A stretch of 42,521 nt of DNA from CAWHNT01 sp963830775 (GTDB lineage Bacteria > Pseudomonadota > Alphaproteobacteria > Geminicoccales > Geminicoccaceae). The notes under the pieces are model-generated. The model saw only the letters and a program-made list of their open reading frames with translations, did no database searches and was not told where the DNA came from. Location of the stretch: contig CAWHNT010000013.1 of the NCBI GenBank assembly GCA_963830775.1, forward strand, positions 1-42,521, written 5' to 3'. How positions within the stretch are numbered: the stretch's first letter is position 1; every line of letters begins with the position of its first letter. A program made the position numbers and the translations under genes. Below are positions 16,063 to 24,898 of the stretch, piece by piece.

Positions 16063-17256
16063 TAAGTGGTTCATCCGGCAAGTTGCTCCATTTCAGAGCT
16101 GTCCCAAGCTGGAGGAGCCCTGATGCGACGGCTACGACTGCGCGCGCTGAGCGAGGCGGAGCGGACGGCGGTTGAGAAGCTGGCCCATTCGCGCACTGCC
16201 CCGGCGCGGCAGGTCGAGCGGGCGCGCATCGTCTGGCAGGCGAGCCAGGATCAGATGGCGCCGGCGATCGCGGCGGCGCTGCACCTGACCGCCTACACGG
16301 TGCGCGACTGGGTCAAGCGCTTCAACGCTCAAGGCTTGGCCGGGCTGGAGGACCAGCCCCGCGCCGGTCGTCCGCCGACCTATACGCCCGAGCAGGTGGC
16401 GACGGTGATCGCCACCGCGCTGACCGATCCCAAGCGCTTGGACCTGCCGTTCGGGTCATGGACGCTGGACCGGCTGGCGGCCTACCTGAGCGAGCACAAA
16501 GGGATCGCGATCAAGCGCAGCCGGATCGACGAGATCCTGCTCAAGGAAGGCTTGCGCTGGCGGCGGCACGAGACGTGGTTCGGGGAGCGGGTCGATCCTG
16601 CGTTCGCGGAAAAAAGGGGCGGATCGAGAGCCTCTACACTGCCCCGCCTCCAGGCAGCGTAGTCGTCTGCCTGGATGAGATGGGGCCGGAGAGCGCCAAG
16701 ACCTTCCCCGGCCAAACCCTGGTGGAGACCAGCGGGCTGACCGCCGGACGAGCCAAGCAGGAGATTGATTATGGCCGGCGCGGCAAGGGCTACATCTTCG
16801 GTGCGTTCCGCCCCGCCACCGGCGAGGCTTTTACCCGACCTTACCTCAGCCGCAGCACCGCCTGTTGGGTGGCCTTCCTGGAGGAGGTCGAGCTTTGGCT
16901 GCCGGCCGAGAGCGAGCGGGTCTACGCCATCCTCGACAACCTGAGCGCGCACCGGGCCACGGACGTGCTGCTGTTCATGCTGGCGCACCCGCGCTGGGAG
17001 ATGGTCTTCCAGCCTAAGTACGCCGCCTATCTCAACCTGATCGAGCCGTGGTGGAAGGTGTTGCGCTCGCTGGCCCTGAAGGGCCGGCGCTTCGAGACCT
17101 GGGAGGAGATCGTTCAGGCCGTGGCGCGCGCGACAACCTACTGGAACGCCCACCGGCACCCCTTCGTCTGGGGTCGCCGGCGTCGCCACAAGGCACGCCG
17201 CCAACCTGGCATCGCCCTCGTCCCAAAAGCTGCCTGACTTGCCGGATGAACCACTA
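16063..17256 (+). mobile_element. IS630-family element inserted in the IS5-like element
   Basis: The element proper is 16065-17254, flanked by TA at 16063-16064 and 17255-17256, the hallmark duplication of IS630/Tc1 insertions. Ends are AGTGGTTCATCCGGCAAGT on the left and the complement of GTGGTTCATCCGGCAAGTC on the right, differing by one terminal base. Removing it together with one TA restores the last codons and stop of the IS5-like transposase (NRLSAF, stop). Confidence 0.88.
16123..17237 (+). CDS. IS630-family transposase, two frames joined at an A6G run
   Basis: The first frame starts at ATG 16123 behind a GGAGGAG ribosome site. It encodes the helix-turn-helix region (ARQVERARIVWQASQ, TVRDWVKRFNAQGLAGLEDQ). 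The second frame encodes the DDE domain: VVCLDEMGPESAK, AILDNLSAHRA and YLNLIEPWWKVLRSL. They meet at GAAAAAAG, 16608-16615. A slip back by one base there joins DPAFAEK to KGRIESLY. A slippery run at this place is compatible with programmed -1 frameshifting, which is known in some IS families. A simple indel is the alternative. The C-terminal tail is basic. Confidence 0.83.
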
Positions 17257-18011
17257 AGGCGGTTGGCGATGATGAAGATGCAGGCCGCGGTCAGGAGGGC
17301 CAGGATGATGCGGCCCAGCCTGTCCTGCCGGCGGTCCAGCCGCTTGTTGGCCAGCAACCATGCGCAGTCGTGCTCGACCACGCAGCGGACCGCGCCGAGG
17401 CCCGAGCCGTGCGGCTCGCCCACCTCGCGGATGAAGGGCTGGATGCCGTCCTGCCGGCAGAGTTTGCGGTTGTCCGCGCTGGCGTAGGCCGCATCGGCGT
17501 AGAGCCTGCCGATCGCAGCACAAACGGCCAGGGCCAAGCGCAGCAAGTGCGGGAAGAGCCGCGTGTCGTGGACGTTGGCGGCCGAGGGGACGGCGGCCAG
17601 CGGGAGGCCGTCGGTCGAGGCCACGATATGGTACTTGGTCCCGGCCTTGCCGCGGTCGGTGGGATTAGGCCCGGTCAGCTCGCCGCCACGTTTGGCGCGG
17701 ACCGAACAACTGTCGACCACGACGTCCCAAGAGGCGGCCTCAGGCCCCGAGCGCACCATCCGGATCAGGGCGACATGGACCTGGTGCAGCAAGGCCGTAG
17801 CGCTCCAGCCGTCCAGGCGGCGGCGCAGGGTGGAGCCGCACGCGCGCCCGGCCGCAGCCCGCAGCTCCCGCCACTGCACGCCCTCGCGGACGAAGAAGCG
17901 CAGCGTCTCGACGACCTCGATAGTCGGTAAGGGTGGCCGCCCGGTCCCGTACCGCCGGTCCTCGATCCGGTCGATGATCTCCGCCACCAACGCCGCCGCC
18001 CTCGACACCAT
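17257..18011 (-). pseudogene. IS5-like transposase, tail separated by IS630 insertion
   Basis: Transposase of the IS5 family: EVVETLRFFVREGVQWREL at the N-terminus, first Asp in DVVVDSCSVRAKRGG, then GKAGTKYHIVASTDGLPL, second Asp in LYADAAYAS, and the glutamate in RCVVEHDCAWLLANKRL. The frame is intact up to IFIIANRL and then runs into the IS630 element, where it stays open to 16482 by chance. In the undisturbed element it would end five codons later inside the terminal repeat. Nearly all of the catalytic protein is therefore still encoded, with a long foreign tail. Confidence 0.85.
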
Positions 18012-18104
18012 GCTCGCCTCCCTGTGCCCGAAGCACGGAAAACGAGCGCCAGGGACGTCGGATGCCGAGAGGCTGACGAGCTACAGGGTTCTGGAAACCG
18101 CCCC

Positions 18105-19312
18105 TAAACCGTGACCAGTTCGAGACCGATAGTTTTGGTTGCCGGTTGGGGTAGGATGGGACAGCTCAGTAGTGCCAGGAGGTGTCCTGTTCCGTCATGT
18201 TGTTGGTTGAGCATGCCCGCTGGGGTCAGACGCCCGAGGATTTGCGCCGGCTAGCGGTGAGCGCGCCGCACCGGCGCACCCGTGAACGCTTCTTGGCCCT
18301 CTACGACATCGTGCAAGGGAGCCGTGGCGCCACCTGCATCGCCCTGCGCGCGGGCCGCCATCCACAGACCGTGATGGGTTGGTTGCACACCTACAATGTG
18401 CACGGCCCTGACGCTCTGGTTTACCGCCGCACCGGCGGTCGTCCCCCCTTTGTCCCCGCATCGAGGCTGGCCTTGGCGAAGCCATCCGCGCCGCCCAGCG
18501 CACCGCGGCCGCCCCGCTTGTAGCCGGCGCCGAGCCGGCCCCCCGCTGGACGCTCAAGCGCCTGGTCGCCTGGGTGCGTGAGCGGTTCGGCCGGATCTGC
18601 TGCCGCGAGACGATCCGGGCGGCTCTGCACCGTCTCGATCTGAGCTGGAAGAAGGCCAAGAAGCTGCTCGGCCGGGCCGACCCGGTGCGGCGGCAGGCGT
18701 TCGTCGAGCAGCTGCAAAGCGTGCTGGCCGCGGCCCAGCGTGACCAGCACCTTCTCGTCTACCTGGATGAGGCCCACATCCACCAGGATGCCGACCTCGG
18801 CTATGGCTGGGCCGCACGCGGCCAGCGGCTGTGGGTGGCCTCCAGCTCGCCGGGTCTCTCGGCCAAGGTCTCGTTCTACGGCCTCTACCTCTACAACGAA
18901 GCGCAGGTGCGGCTGTGGCCCTACCCGCGCGCCAACGGCGCGCACACCATCGACGTGCTGCGTCGGCTGCGCGACGAGCACCCGGACCGGGCGCTGGTCG
19001 TGCTGTGGGACGGCGCATCATACCACCGGGCCGGCGCGGTGCGGGACGCGGCGGCGACGCTGAACATCGAGCTGATGCCGCTGCCGGGCTACAGCCCCGA
19101 CCTGATGCCGGTCGAGGCGCTGTGGCGCTGGCTGCGCGAGGACGTGACCTACCATCACTGCCATCCCAGCCGGGACGACCTCACCCGTCGCATCGCCGCC
19201 TTCCAGGCCCGCGTCAATCAACAGCCCTTCGTCCTCGCCGACCGCCTCTGGGTCAAAGACCAGCTCGATCCCGAGGAGGAGAAACTCAGGTTCTCAAACT
19301 AGACGCGGTTTA
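18105..19312 (+). mobile_element. Second IS630-family element, abutting the IS5-like element
   Basis: Element 18107-19310 between TA at 18105-18106 and TA at 19311-19312. The ends AACCGTGACCAGTTCGAGA and AACCGCGTCTAGTTTGAGA (right end, inward) match in 15 of 19 positions. It entered the TA that directly follows the IS5-like right end, so three elements stand side by side from 16042 to 19310. Its transposase is not closely similar to that of the nested IS630. Confidence 0.85.
18197..19302 (+). CDS. IS630-family transposase, two frames joined at a C6 run
   Basis: The first part has MLLVEHARWGQTPEDLRRL and the helix-turn-helix RAGRHPQTVMGWLHTYNVHG. The frame changes in CCCCCC at about 18446-18452, after RRTGGRPP. 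The second part continues with RIEAGLGEAIRAAQ and WTLKRLVAWVRERFGRIC. Its DDE motifs are LVYLDEAHIHQDADLGYGW, VVLWDGASYHRAG and YSPDLMPVEALWRWLRED. One added C, or a slip back by one base, fuses the parts. AGGAGG at 18177-18182 suits the ATG at 18197; the GTG at 18182 is too close to it. The homopolymer makes an indel as likely as programmed frameshifting. Confidence 0.8.
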
Positions 19313-19457
19313 GAATAGAACCGGGCCACCTTCTTTCGACGCCCTTCGGCCTGGATGTGGCGACGGGCCGCTGCCATTCGGCGCGCCAGATTCTCTGTCG
19401 CGAGGAGGGCTCCCTACAAGGCCGTCGGGCCAGCAATCACGCCGGAAGGAACCATCC

Positions 19458-20450
19458 ATGCGGCTCAGCCGACGCAGCGCACTTTGCGGATTTGCCGCCC
19501 TGACCGGGCTTGCTCGCTTAGCCGCCGTGCGATCGGCGGCGGCACAGGCGGGCTACCCTGAGCGCCCGATACGCCTGATCGTACCCTATGCCGCCGGCGG
19601 GCAGGCGGATCTCGTTGCGCGCATCCTGGGCGAGGGCTTGCACCAGGTGCTTGGCCAGTCCGCGGTGGTGGAGAACCGGACCGGCGCTGGTGGCGTCATC
19701 GGTACCAACGCCGGGGCTCGGGCCGACCCGGACGGCTACACGCTGACCGTCGGCACGATTGCCACCCACGCCATCGTGCCCGTTCTGCAAACCAATGTGC
19801 CTTACAACCACATGCGGGACTTCGCACCTATAGCCCTGCTGATCCGCCAGCCTCTGATCCTGGTGGTGAACCCTGGCCTTCCTGTGCAGAGCCTGGAAGA
19901 GTTCCTGGACTATGCGAAAGAGAGGCGTGGACCGCTGAACTTCGGCTCCTCGGGCGTGGGTACGTCGCTCCATCTGGCCGGCGAGATGTTCAAGTTGCAG
20001 ACCGGGGCCAGCACCATGGTCCATGTGCCTTACCGCGGCTCGGGCCCGATGATGACCGACCTTGTAGGAGGGCAGATCCAGCTGGCGTTCGACGCGCCGC
20101 TGACTGCCCTGCCGTTCGTGCAAGGGGGTCAGGTGCGTGGGATCGCGGTGACCGGTCCCACGCGGCTGGCAGCAGCACCTGATCTGCCCCCTGTAGCAGA
20201 GAGGTTGCCGGGCTTCGACGTGCATAGTTGGACAGCACTCTTCGCCCCAGCCGGCACCCCGCAGCCCGTGCTCGACCGCTTGAATGCAGCGGTGCATGAG
20301 GTCTGGAACCAGGTCGAGGTGCAAAAGCGCCTGCGCGATCTGGGTGCCGAGCCGGCGGCGGGATCGGCCGCTGACCTCGGGGGCTTTGTGGCCAGCGAGA
20401 CGGAGAAGTGGCGCGGCGTGATCCGCGCCGCCAACGTGCAGCCGCAATAA
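19458..20450 (+). CDS. Tripartite tricarboxylate transporter substrate-binding protein (Bug/TctC family)
   Basis: A 330-residue receptor with a Tat-like signal (RLSRRSALCGFAALTGLARL), so it may be exported folded. Core blocks are YPERPIRLIVPYAAGGQAD, VVENRTGAGGVIGTNAGA, ADPDGYTLTVGTIATHAI, LNFGSSGVGTSLHLAGEMF and VHVPYRGSGPMMTDLVGG. The C-terminal LFAPAGTPQPVLDRLNAAV is typical. GGAAGGA before the ATG at 19458 is a good ribosome site. The gene follows the IS cluster and precedes an FAD-linked hydroxyacid dehydrogenase by about 190 bases, so the two may form a uptake and oxidation pair. No permease genes are near. The upstream flank is only 145 bases from the IS630 end. Confidence 0.88.
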   Translation: MRLSRRSALCGFAALTGLARLAAVRSAAAQAGYPERPIRLIVPYAAGGQADLVARILGEGLHQVLGQSAVVENRTGAGGVIGTNAGARADPDGYTLTVGTIATHAIVPVLQTNVPYNHMRDFAPIALLIRQPLILVVNPGLPVQSLEEFLDYAKERRGPLNFGSSGVGTSLHLAGEMFKLQTGASTMVHVPYRGSGPMMTDLVGGQIQLAFDAPLTALPFVQGGQVRGIAVTGPTRLAAAPDLPPVAERLPGFDVHSWTALFAPAGTPQPVLDRLNAAVHEVWNQVEVQKRLRDLGAEPAAGSAADLGGFVASETEKWRGVIRAANVQPQ

Positions 20451-20638
20451 GCCCGCCCAGCGGACGGCGGCGGTGCAGGCCTCCGGCGCCGCTGCTCGTC
20501 TCGGGATGGCTGTCACGGCTCAACTTTTTGCTCAGCCCTATTTTCGGCCTCATCTTAGCAAAATCTGCGCCGGGCATTGATGCTGGCCTGGGGTGAACCC
20601 ATGATCTTCGGCATTGAGCTGATCAGCCGGTGTCCTCC

Positions 20639-22105
20639 ATGAACGCTGCTTCTGTCCAGCCGTCAGATCTTCTCGACACACTTGCCGCACGTCTTGGGTC
20701 TAACCAGGTGCTGGTGGAATCTTCGGCGCTTGCGCCTCATCTCGTCGAAGAACGCCGCCTCTATCGCGGCTCAGCCATCGCAGTGGTGCGCCCCCGCGAC
20801 ACTGAGGAGGTGGCCTTTGTCGTCGCACAATGTGCGAAGCATGGGGTGCCTGTCGTCCCGCAGGGCGGGAACACGGGGCTCGTCGGCGGGGGTGTTCCGT
20901 TCGGCGGAGTCGTCCTGTCTCTCGGGCGGCTGAGCCGCATCCGGGAGATCGATCCGGTTAACGCCACGATCACTGCAGAGGCGGGCTGCACTCTCCAGAG
21001 TGTCCAGCAGGCCGCCGCGGCGGTCGACCGGTTCTTCCCGCTCTCTCTTGCCTCGGAAGGCTCCTGCCAGATCGGCGGTAATCTTTCGACGAACGCGGGC
21101 GGGACAGCGGTGCTACGCTACGGCAATGCTCGTGATCTGGTGCTTGGGCTTGAAGTCGTTCTCGCCGACGGGCGGGTCTGGAATGGCCTCAAGGGTCTGC
21201 GGAAGGACAACTCGGGCTATGATCTGAAGAACCTGTTCGTGGGATCGGAAGGTACGCTCGGCATCATCACCGCGGCAGTCCTGAAACTCCTGCCGATGCC
21301 ACGGGCGCGGATCACAGCTCTTGTCGGCTGCGCGTCGTCGCACCAAGCCTTGCAGGTTTTTGATCGGCTGCGAGCGAGTGCCGGGGATGCACTCACGGCC
21401 TTTGAGTTCATGCCCCGGTTTGCTCTCGAGATGGTCCTCAAGCATGCCCCGGGCGCGGTACGGCCGCTTGCGGGCGACCACCCGTCCTACGCGCTCATCG
21501 AGCTATCCTCGCCGGACCCCGGCGCCAACCTTGCGGAGGAGCTTGAGACGATCCTGGCGCAGGCGATCGAGGACGACCTGCTCGAGGACGCGACCATCGC
21601 CGCCAGCGAGGCGCAGAACCGAGGCCTCTGGCATCTGCGCGAGAGCATGTCCGAAGTACAGGAACGAGAGGGAGGCTCGATCAAGCACGACGTCTCCGTG
21701 CCGGTCTCCCGCGTTGCCGAGTTCATCGAGAAGGCGACGGAGGCCTGCGCGGCGGCCATGCCGAACGTGCGGGTTTGTGCCTTCGGGCATTTCGGCGACG
21801 GCAATATCCACTTCAACCTCAGCCAGCCCGTCGGCATGGACAAGGCTGCGTTCCTGAGGCACTGGAAGCGCTTCAATCGCCTCGTCCATGACATCGTGGC
21901 GAGCATGAACGGCTCGATTGCGGCCGAGCACGGCATCGGCCTGATCAAGCGGGATGAGCTCCTTCTCTACAAGGATCCGGTCGCGATCGATCTGATGCGG
22001 ACGCTGAAGCGGGCACTCGATCCCGAGAACATCCTGAACCCGGGCAAGGTAGTGGCGCTTGCCGATGATGCACCTCCGGCCTTGCCCGGGACCGAGGTCG
22101 GCTAG
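20639..22105 (+). CDS. FAD-linked 2-hydroxyacid dehydrogenase (GlcD/D-2-hydroxyglutarate dehydrogenase type)
   Basis: About 488 residues with the VAO-type FAD domain and FAD-oxidase C-terminal domain. Visible blocks are PQGGNTGLVGGGVPFGG, the FAD-binding AEAGCTLQSVQQAA and SEGSCQIGGNLSTNAGG. GLRKDNSGYDLKNLFVGSEG and the metal-site motif FGHFGDGNIHFNLSQP follow, then AEHGIGLIKRDEL and LDPENILNPGKV at the end. Enzymes of this family oxidise D-lactate, D-2-hydroxyglutarate or glycolate and pass electrons to a quinone or ETF. The specificity is not readable. Starts at ATG 20639 or GTG 20630 are both possible; neither has a strong ribosome site. An L-2-hydroxyglutarate oxidase gene is found 3 kb away on the other strand. 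Confidence 0.87.
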   Translation: MNAASVQPSDLLDTLAARLGSNQVLVESSALAPHLVEERRLYRGSAIAVVRPRDTEEVAFVVAQCAKHGVPVVPQGGNTGLVGGGVPFGGVVLSLGRLSRIREIDPVNATITAEAGCTLQSVQQAAAAVDRFFPLSLASEGSCQIGGNLSTNAGGTAVLRYGNARDLVLGLEVVLADGRVWNGLKGLRKDNSGYDLKNLFVGSEGTLGIITAAVLKLLPMPRARITALVGCASSHQALQVFDRLRASAGDALTAFEFMPRFALEMVLKHAPGAVRPLAGDHPSYALIELSSPDPGANLAEELETILAQAIEDDLLEDATIAASEAQNRGLWHLRESMSEVQEREGGSIKHDVSVPVSRVAEFIEKATEACAAAMPNVRVCAFGHFGDGNIHFNLSQPVGMDKAAFLRHWKRFNRLVHDIVASMNGSIAAEHGIGLIKRDELLLYKDPVAIDLMRTLKRALDPENILNPGKVVALADDAPPALPGTEVG

Positions 22106-22143
22106 GCAAAGGTGGCGCTACAATCGAGCGTTCATCGGTGAGC

Positions 22144-23130
22144 CTACCCCTCGATGCTGATCCCGGCAGCCTTGGCCACCTCTGCCCATTTCTGGGTCTC
22201 GGCACTGATGAACTGGGCGAACTCCTCCGGCGTGTTGCCCACCGGCTTGGCGCCGATAGAGACGATGCGCTCCTGGATGTGGGGCAGGCGGACGATGCGC
22301 TGCACCTCGGCGCTGACCTTCTGCACGATCTCGGGCGGCGTGCCGGCCGGCGCGAAGAGGGCCTGCCAGGAGGTTGCCTCGAAGCCGGGAACGAACTCCG
22401 CTACCGCCGGGACGTCAGGCAGCAGGGGCGAGCGCTCCAGGCTCGTCACGGCCAGCGCCCGCACCCCTCCGGCCTTGGCCTGCTGTGCCGCGAGCGGGAT
22501 GTTGTCAAACGACAGGTCCACGTGGCCCGCCACCACGTCCATGATCAGCTGTCCACTGCCCTTGTAGGGCACGTGCGTCATGCGGGTGCCGGTGCGGACC
22601 ATGAACAGCTCTCCGGACACGTGCTGCGAGGTGCCCACGCCGGAGGAGGCGAAGGTGAGCTCGTCCGGCTTGGCCTTGAGCAGCTCGATCAGCTCCGGAA
22701 CCGACTTGGCCTCGATCTTCGGATTGACGACCAGGACATTCGGCAGTGTCGCAATCAGGGATACGGGCGCGAAATCCGAGAGGCCGAAGGGCAGCTTTTT
22801 GAAGATCAGCGGGTTGATCGTGTGGGTGGCGACCGTGCCGATCCCCAGCGTGTAGCCGTCCGGGGTGGCACGGGCGAGCTGCTCTGTGCCGATATTGCCG
22901 CTGGCGCCGGGCTTGTTTTCGACCAGGAAACGCTGGCCCAGTGACTTGCTCAGCTCGTCCGCCAGCAAGCGCGCGAACATGTCGGAGGTGCCGCCGGCGG
23001 CATAAGGGACGAGGATCGTCACCAGCCTGCTTGGATAGTCGGCGGCCTTGTCCTGTGCCATCGCGACAGGTGCGATCTGCAGGATCGCCAAGGCAATCGG
23101 CAGGTCTCGTAGAAGTGTTCTCCTCAGCAC
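22144..23130 (-). CDS. Tripartite tricarboxylate transporter substrate-binding protein (Bug/TctC family)
   Basis: A 328-residue receptor beginning at GTG 23130 behind GAGAGGGA, which is the best start; upstream ATGs lie in poorly coding DNA. The signal peptide LRRTLLRDLPIALAILQ ends at MAQ. Bug blocks are YPSRLVTILVPYAAGGTSD, LVENKPGASGNIGTEQLA, TPDGYTLGIGTVATHTI, FASSGVGTSQHVSGELF and THVPYKGSGQLIMDVVAG. It closes convergent with the FAD dehydrogenase (40-base gap). On its own strand it is downstream of the rraA-like gene at 23990-23286, with which it may be co-transcribed. Confidence 0.88.
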   Translation of the reverse strand: MLRRTLLRDLPIALAILQIAPVAMAQDKAADYPSRLVTILVPYAAGGTSDMFARLLADELSKSLGQRFLVENKPGASGNIGTEQLARATPDGYTLGIGTVATHTINPLIFKKLPFGLSDFAPVSLIATLPNVLVVNPKIEAKSVPELIELLKAKPDELTFASSGVGTSQHVSGELFMVRTGTRMTHVPYKGSGQLIMDVVAGHVDLSFDNIPLAAQQAKAGGVRALAVTSLERSPLLPDVPAVAEFVPGFEATSWQALFAPAGTPPEIVQKVSAEVQRIVRLPHIQERIVSIGAKPVGNTPEEFAQFISAETQKWAEVAKAAGISIEG

Positions 23131-23285
23131 GTGATGTCCCTCTCGTCGTCCTGTGTTGCCATTCGGAAACGCGGCGCACCGAGTAAACCACCCAGCATCC
23201 GTCGCTCCGTACAGTTGAGATGCTGCTCCTCTGATCGGTTCGCCCAGGTGCTTTCGAGGGCAGCTGCAGCGGGACAAGGTCGTGC

Positions 23286-23990
23286 TCACCTTCGGCGCAT
23301 GGAGGCCTCGTAGCGCGCCCTGTTCTCCTCGTTGGGCGGGTAGAGGCCCGGAAGGGCAGCGCCCCGCTCCACCTCCTGTATGATCCACGCTTCGAGTTGC
23401 TCCTGCTCGGGCGCGGTCGCGACGACCTCATCGAGCAAGGCTGCCGGGATCAGCACGGCACCATCCGCATCGACCACGACGACATCGTCCGGGAAAACCG
23501 CGACGCCACCGCAGCCGATCGGCTCCTGCCAGTTGACGAAGGTGAGGCCAGCGACTGACGGTGGTGCCGCTACACCCTGGCACCAGACCGGCAGACCAGT
23601 GCCGAGGACGCCAGCAGCGTCCCGGACCACGCCATCGGTCACCAGCGCCGCAACGCCCCGCGTCTTCATCCGGGCGCAGAGGATGTCGCCGAAAATGCCG
23701 GCATCAGTGACACCCATGGCGTCCACCACAGCAATGCAGCCCTCGGGCATGTCCTCGATTGCCGCCCGGGTCGAGCGCGGCGAGGACCAGGAGGCCGGTG
23801 TCGCCAGATCCTCGCGCGCCGGGATGAAGCGAAGCGTGAAGGCCCGGCCGACAAGGCGCGGCTGGTCGGGCCGCAGCGGACGAGTACCGCGCATCCAGAC
23901 ATTCCGGAGGCCCTTCTTCAGCAGGATCGTTGTCAGCGTTGCCGTCGACACCCCCGAGAGAGCTTCCACGATCTTCGCTTCAAGTGCCAT
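23286..23990 (-). CDS. RraA-like protein (HMG/CHA aldolase family), second copy
   Basis: A 234-residue RraA-family protein, longer and different from the one at 12.5 kb. The core motif is present as FGDILCARMK ... DGVVRD (R123, D124). GVSTATLTTILLKKGLRN near the start and VVVVDADGAVLIPAALLDEV near the end are typical of the group annotated as dimethylmenaquinone methyltransferase-like or HMG aldolase. The start at ATG 23990 has GGGGGAA upstream; an ATG-like TTG six bases earlier is less likely. The SDR gene ends 36 bases upstream on the same strand, and a Bug receptor follows, which suggests a small catabolic operon SDR-rraA-bug. Confidence 0.8.
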   Translation of the reverse strand: MALEAKIVEALSGVSTATLTTILLKKGLRNVWMRGTRPLRPDQPRLVGRAFTLRFIPAREDLATPASWSSPRSTRAAIEDMPEGCIAVVDAMGVTDAGIFGDILCARMKTRGVAALVTDGVVRDAAGVLGTGLPVWCQGVAAPPSVAGLTFVNWQEPIGCGGVAVFPDDVVVVDADGAVLIPAALLDEVVATAPEQEQLEAWIIQEVERGAALPGLYPPNEENRARYEASMRRR

Positions 23991-24026
23991 GTGCAATTCC
24001 CCCGCTGACCCCCAGCGCGCCGCCCT

Positions 24027-24812
24027 TTAGATGCTCGCGATCAGGCCGCCATCCACTCGGATCACCGAGCCTGTGAGATAGGACGCCCGAGCGCTCGCGA
24101 GGAAGGCTACGACATCCGCATACTCCTCCGGCTCGCCGTAGCGGCCGATCGGAATGGAGCCAGTGCTCTCGGCCGCCACCTCCTCGACCGCGCGTCCCTC
24201 GCGCTCGGCTTTGGCCCTGTCGAGAAAGCGGATGCGGTCGGTCGCGATGCGACCGGGAAGGATGATGTTCGCCGTGATGCCGTCCCGCGCCACCTCGCGC
24301 GCCAGCGTCTTCGACCAGCCGACGAGCGAGAGCCGCAGCGCGTTCGAGATGCCGAGATTGGGGATGGGTGCCACGACACCCGAGGAGGTGCTGGTGATGA
24401 TCCGGCCCCAGCGACGCTCACGCATCCCGGGCAGCACCCTGTCGGTGATGGCGATCACCGACAGCACCATGGATTGGAAGCTCCGGCTCCAAAGGGCGGA
24501 GTCCTGGCCGGATGCGGGCGTAGGCGGCGGGCCGCCGGTGTTGTTCACCAGCACGTCGACTGGCCCGAAGTGGCGCTCGATGGCACTCACCCGCTCATTG
24601 ACGATCGAGAGGTCGGCCAAGTCCCAGGTCAGCGACAGCCCTTCGGAGCCTGCGCCTTCGATCTCACGCACAGTGGCATCCAGGGCCGCAGCATTGATGT
24701 CACCGACCGCGACGCGCGCGCCTTCCCGCGCCAGCGCCTTCGCGATCGCCCGCCCGAGCCCGCCGCCGCCGCCCAGCACCAGCGCCGTCCTGCCGGCCAG
24801 ACCCAAATCCAT
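24027..24812 (-). CDS. Short-chain dehydrogenase/reductase without the usual Tyr-Lys pair
   Basis: A 261-residue SDR. The nucleotide site is ALVLGGGGGLGRAIAKALAR (GGGGGLG at 14-20) with D38 in VAVGDIN and the NNTGG motif (90-94) in place of NNAG. The active-site Ser region is ITSTSSGVVAPIPNLG (about 139-154). Where YxxxK is expected the sequence reads ISNALR, so Ser156 or Asn157 replaces Tyr and Arg160 replaces Lys. The C-terminal VDGGLIASI is normal. A branch of SDRs with LSNALR at this place is known to me from sequence data, with no assigned reaction. The gene is upstream of the rraA-like gene on the same strand. The fold is sure, the reaction unknown. Confidence 0.82.
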   Translation of the reverse strand: MDLGLAGRTALVLGGGGGLGRAIAKALAREGARVAVGDINAAALDATVREIEGAGSEGLSLTWDLADLSIVNERVSAIERHFGPVDVLVNNTGGPPPTPASGQDSALWSRSFQSMVLSVIAITDRVLPGMRERRWGRIITSTSSGVVAPIPNLGISNALRLSLVGWSKTLAREVARDGITANIILPGRIATDRIRFLDRAKAEREGRAVEEVAAESTGSIPIGRYGEPEEYADVVAFLASARASYLTGSVIRVDGGLIASI

Positions 24813-24898
24813 GCCCTTACTCCTCCGCTGGCCGGAAAGGTGCAATCCTGCCTGATTGCATCATGCGACGGGCTCGATCAGTGGCATCCAGGGGTCCC

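Larger units (their letters stand above)
16042..18104 (-). mobile_element. IS5-like (IS1031/IS427 type) element carrying a nested IS630 element
   Basis: Ends GGGGTGGTTTTCAGAAC (16042-16058) and the complement of GGGGCGGTTTCCAGAAC (18088-18104) are inverted repeats with 15 of 17 matches. TAA precedes the left end and TA follows the right end. The right flank is now shared with the adjoining IS630 element, so the original target duplication cannot be settled. Without the inner insertion the element would be about 870 bases, normal for this family. Confidence 0.85.

Noticed and set aside
16482..17256. Minus-strand extension of the IS5-like transposase to 509 residues as a real fusion
   Set aside because: The extension is antisense to the IS630 transposase and results from the insertion; it has no independent motif.
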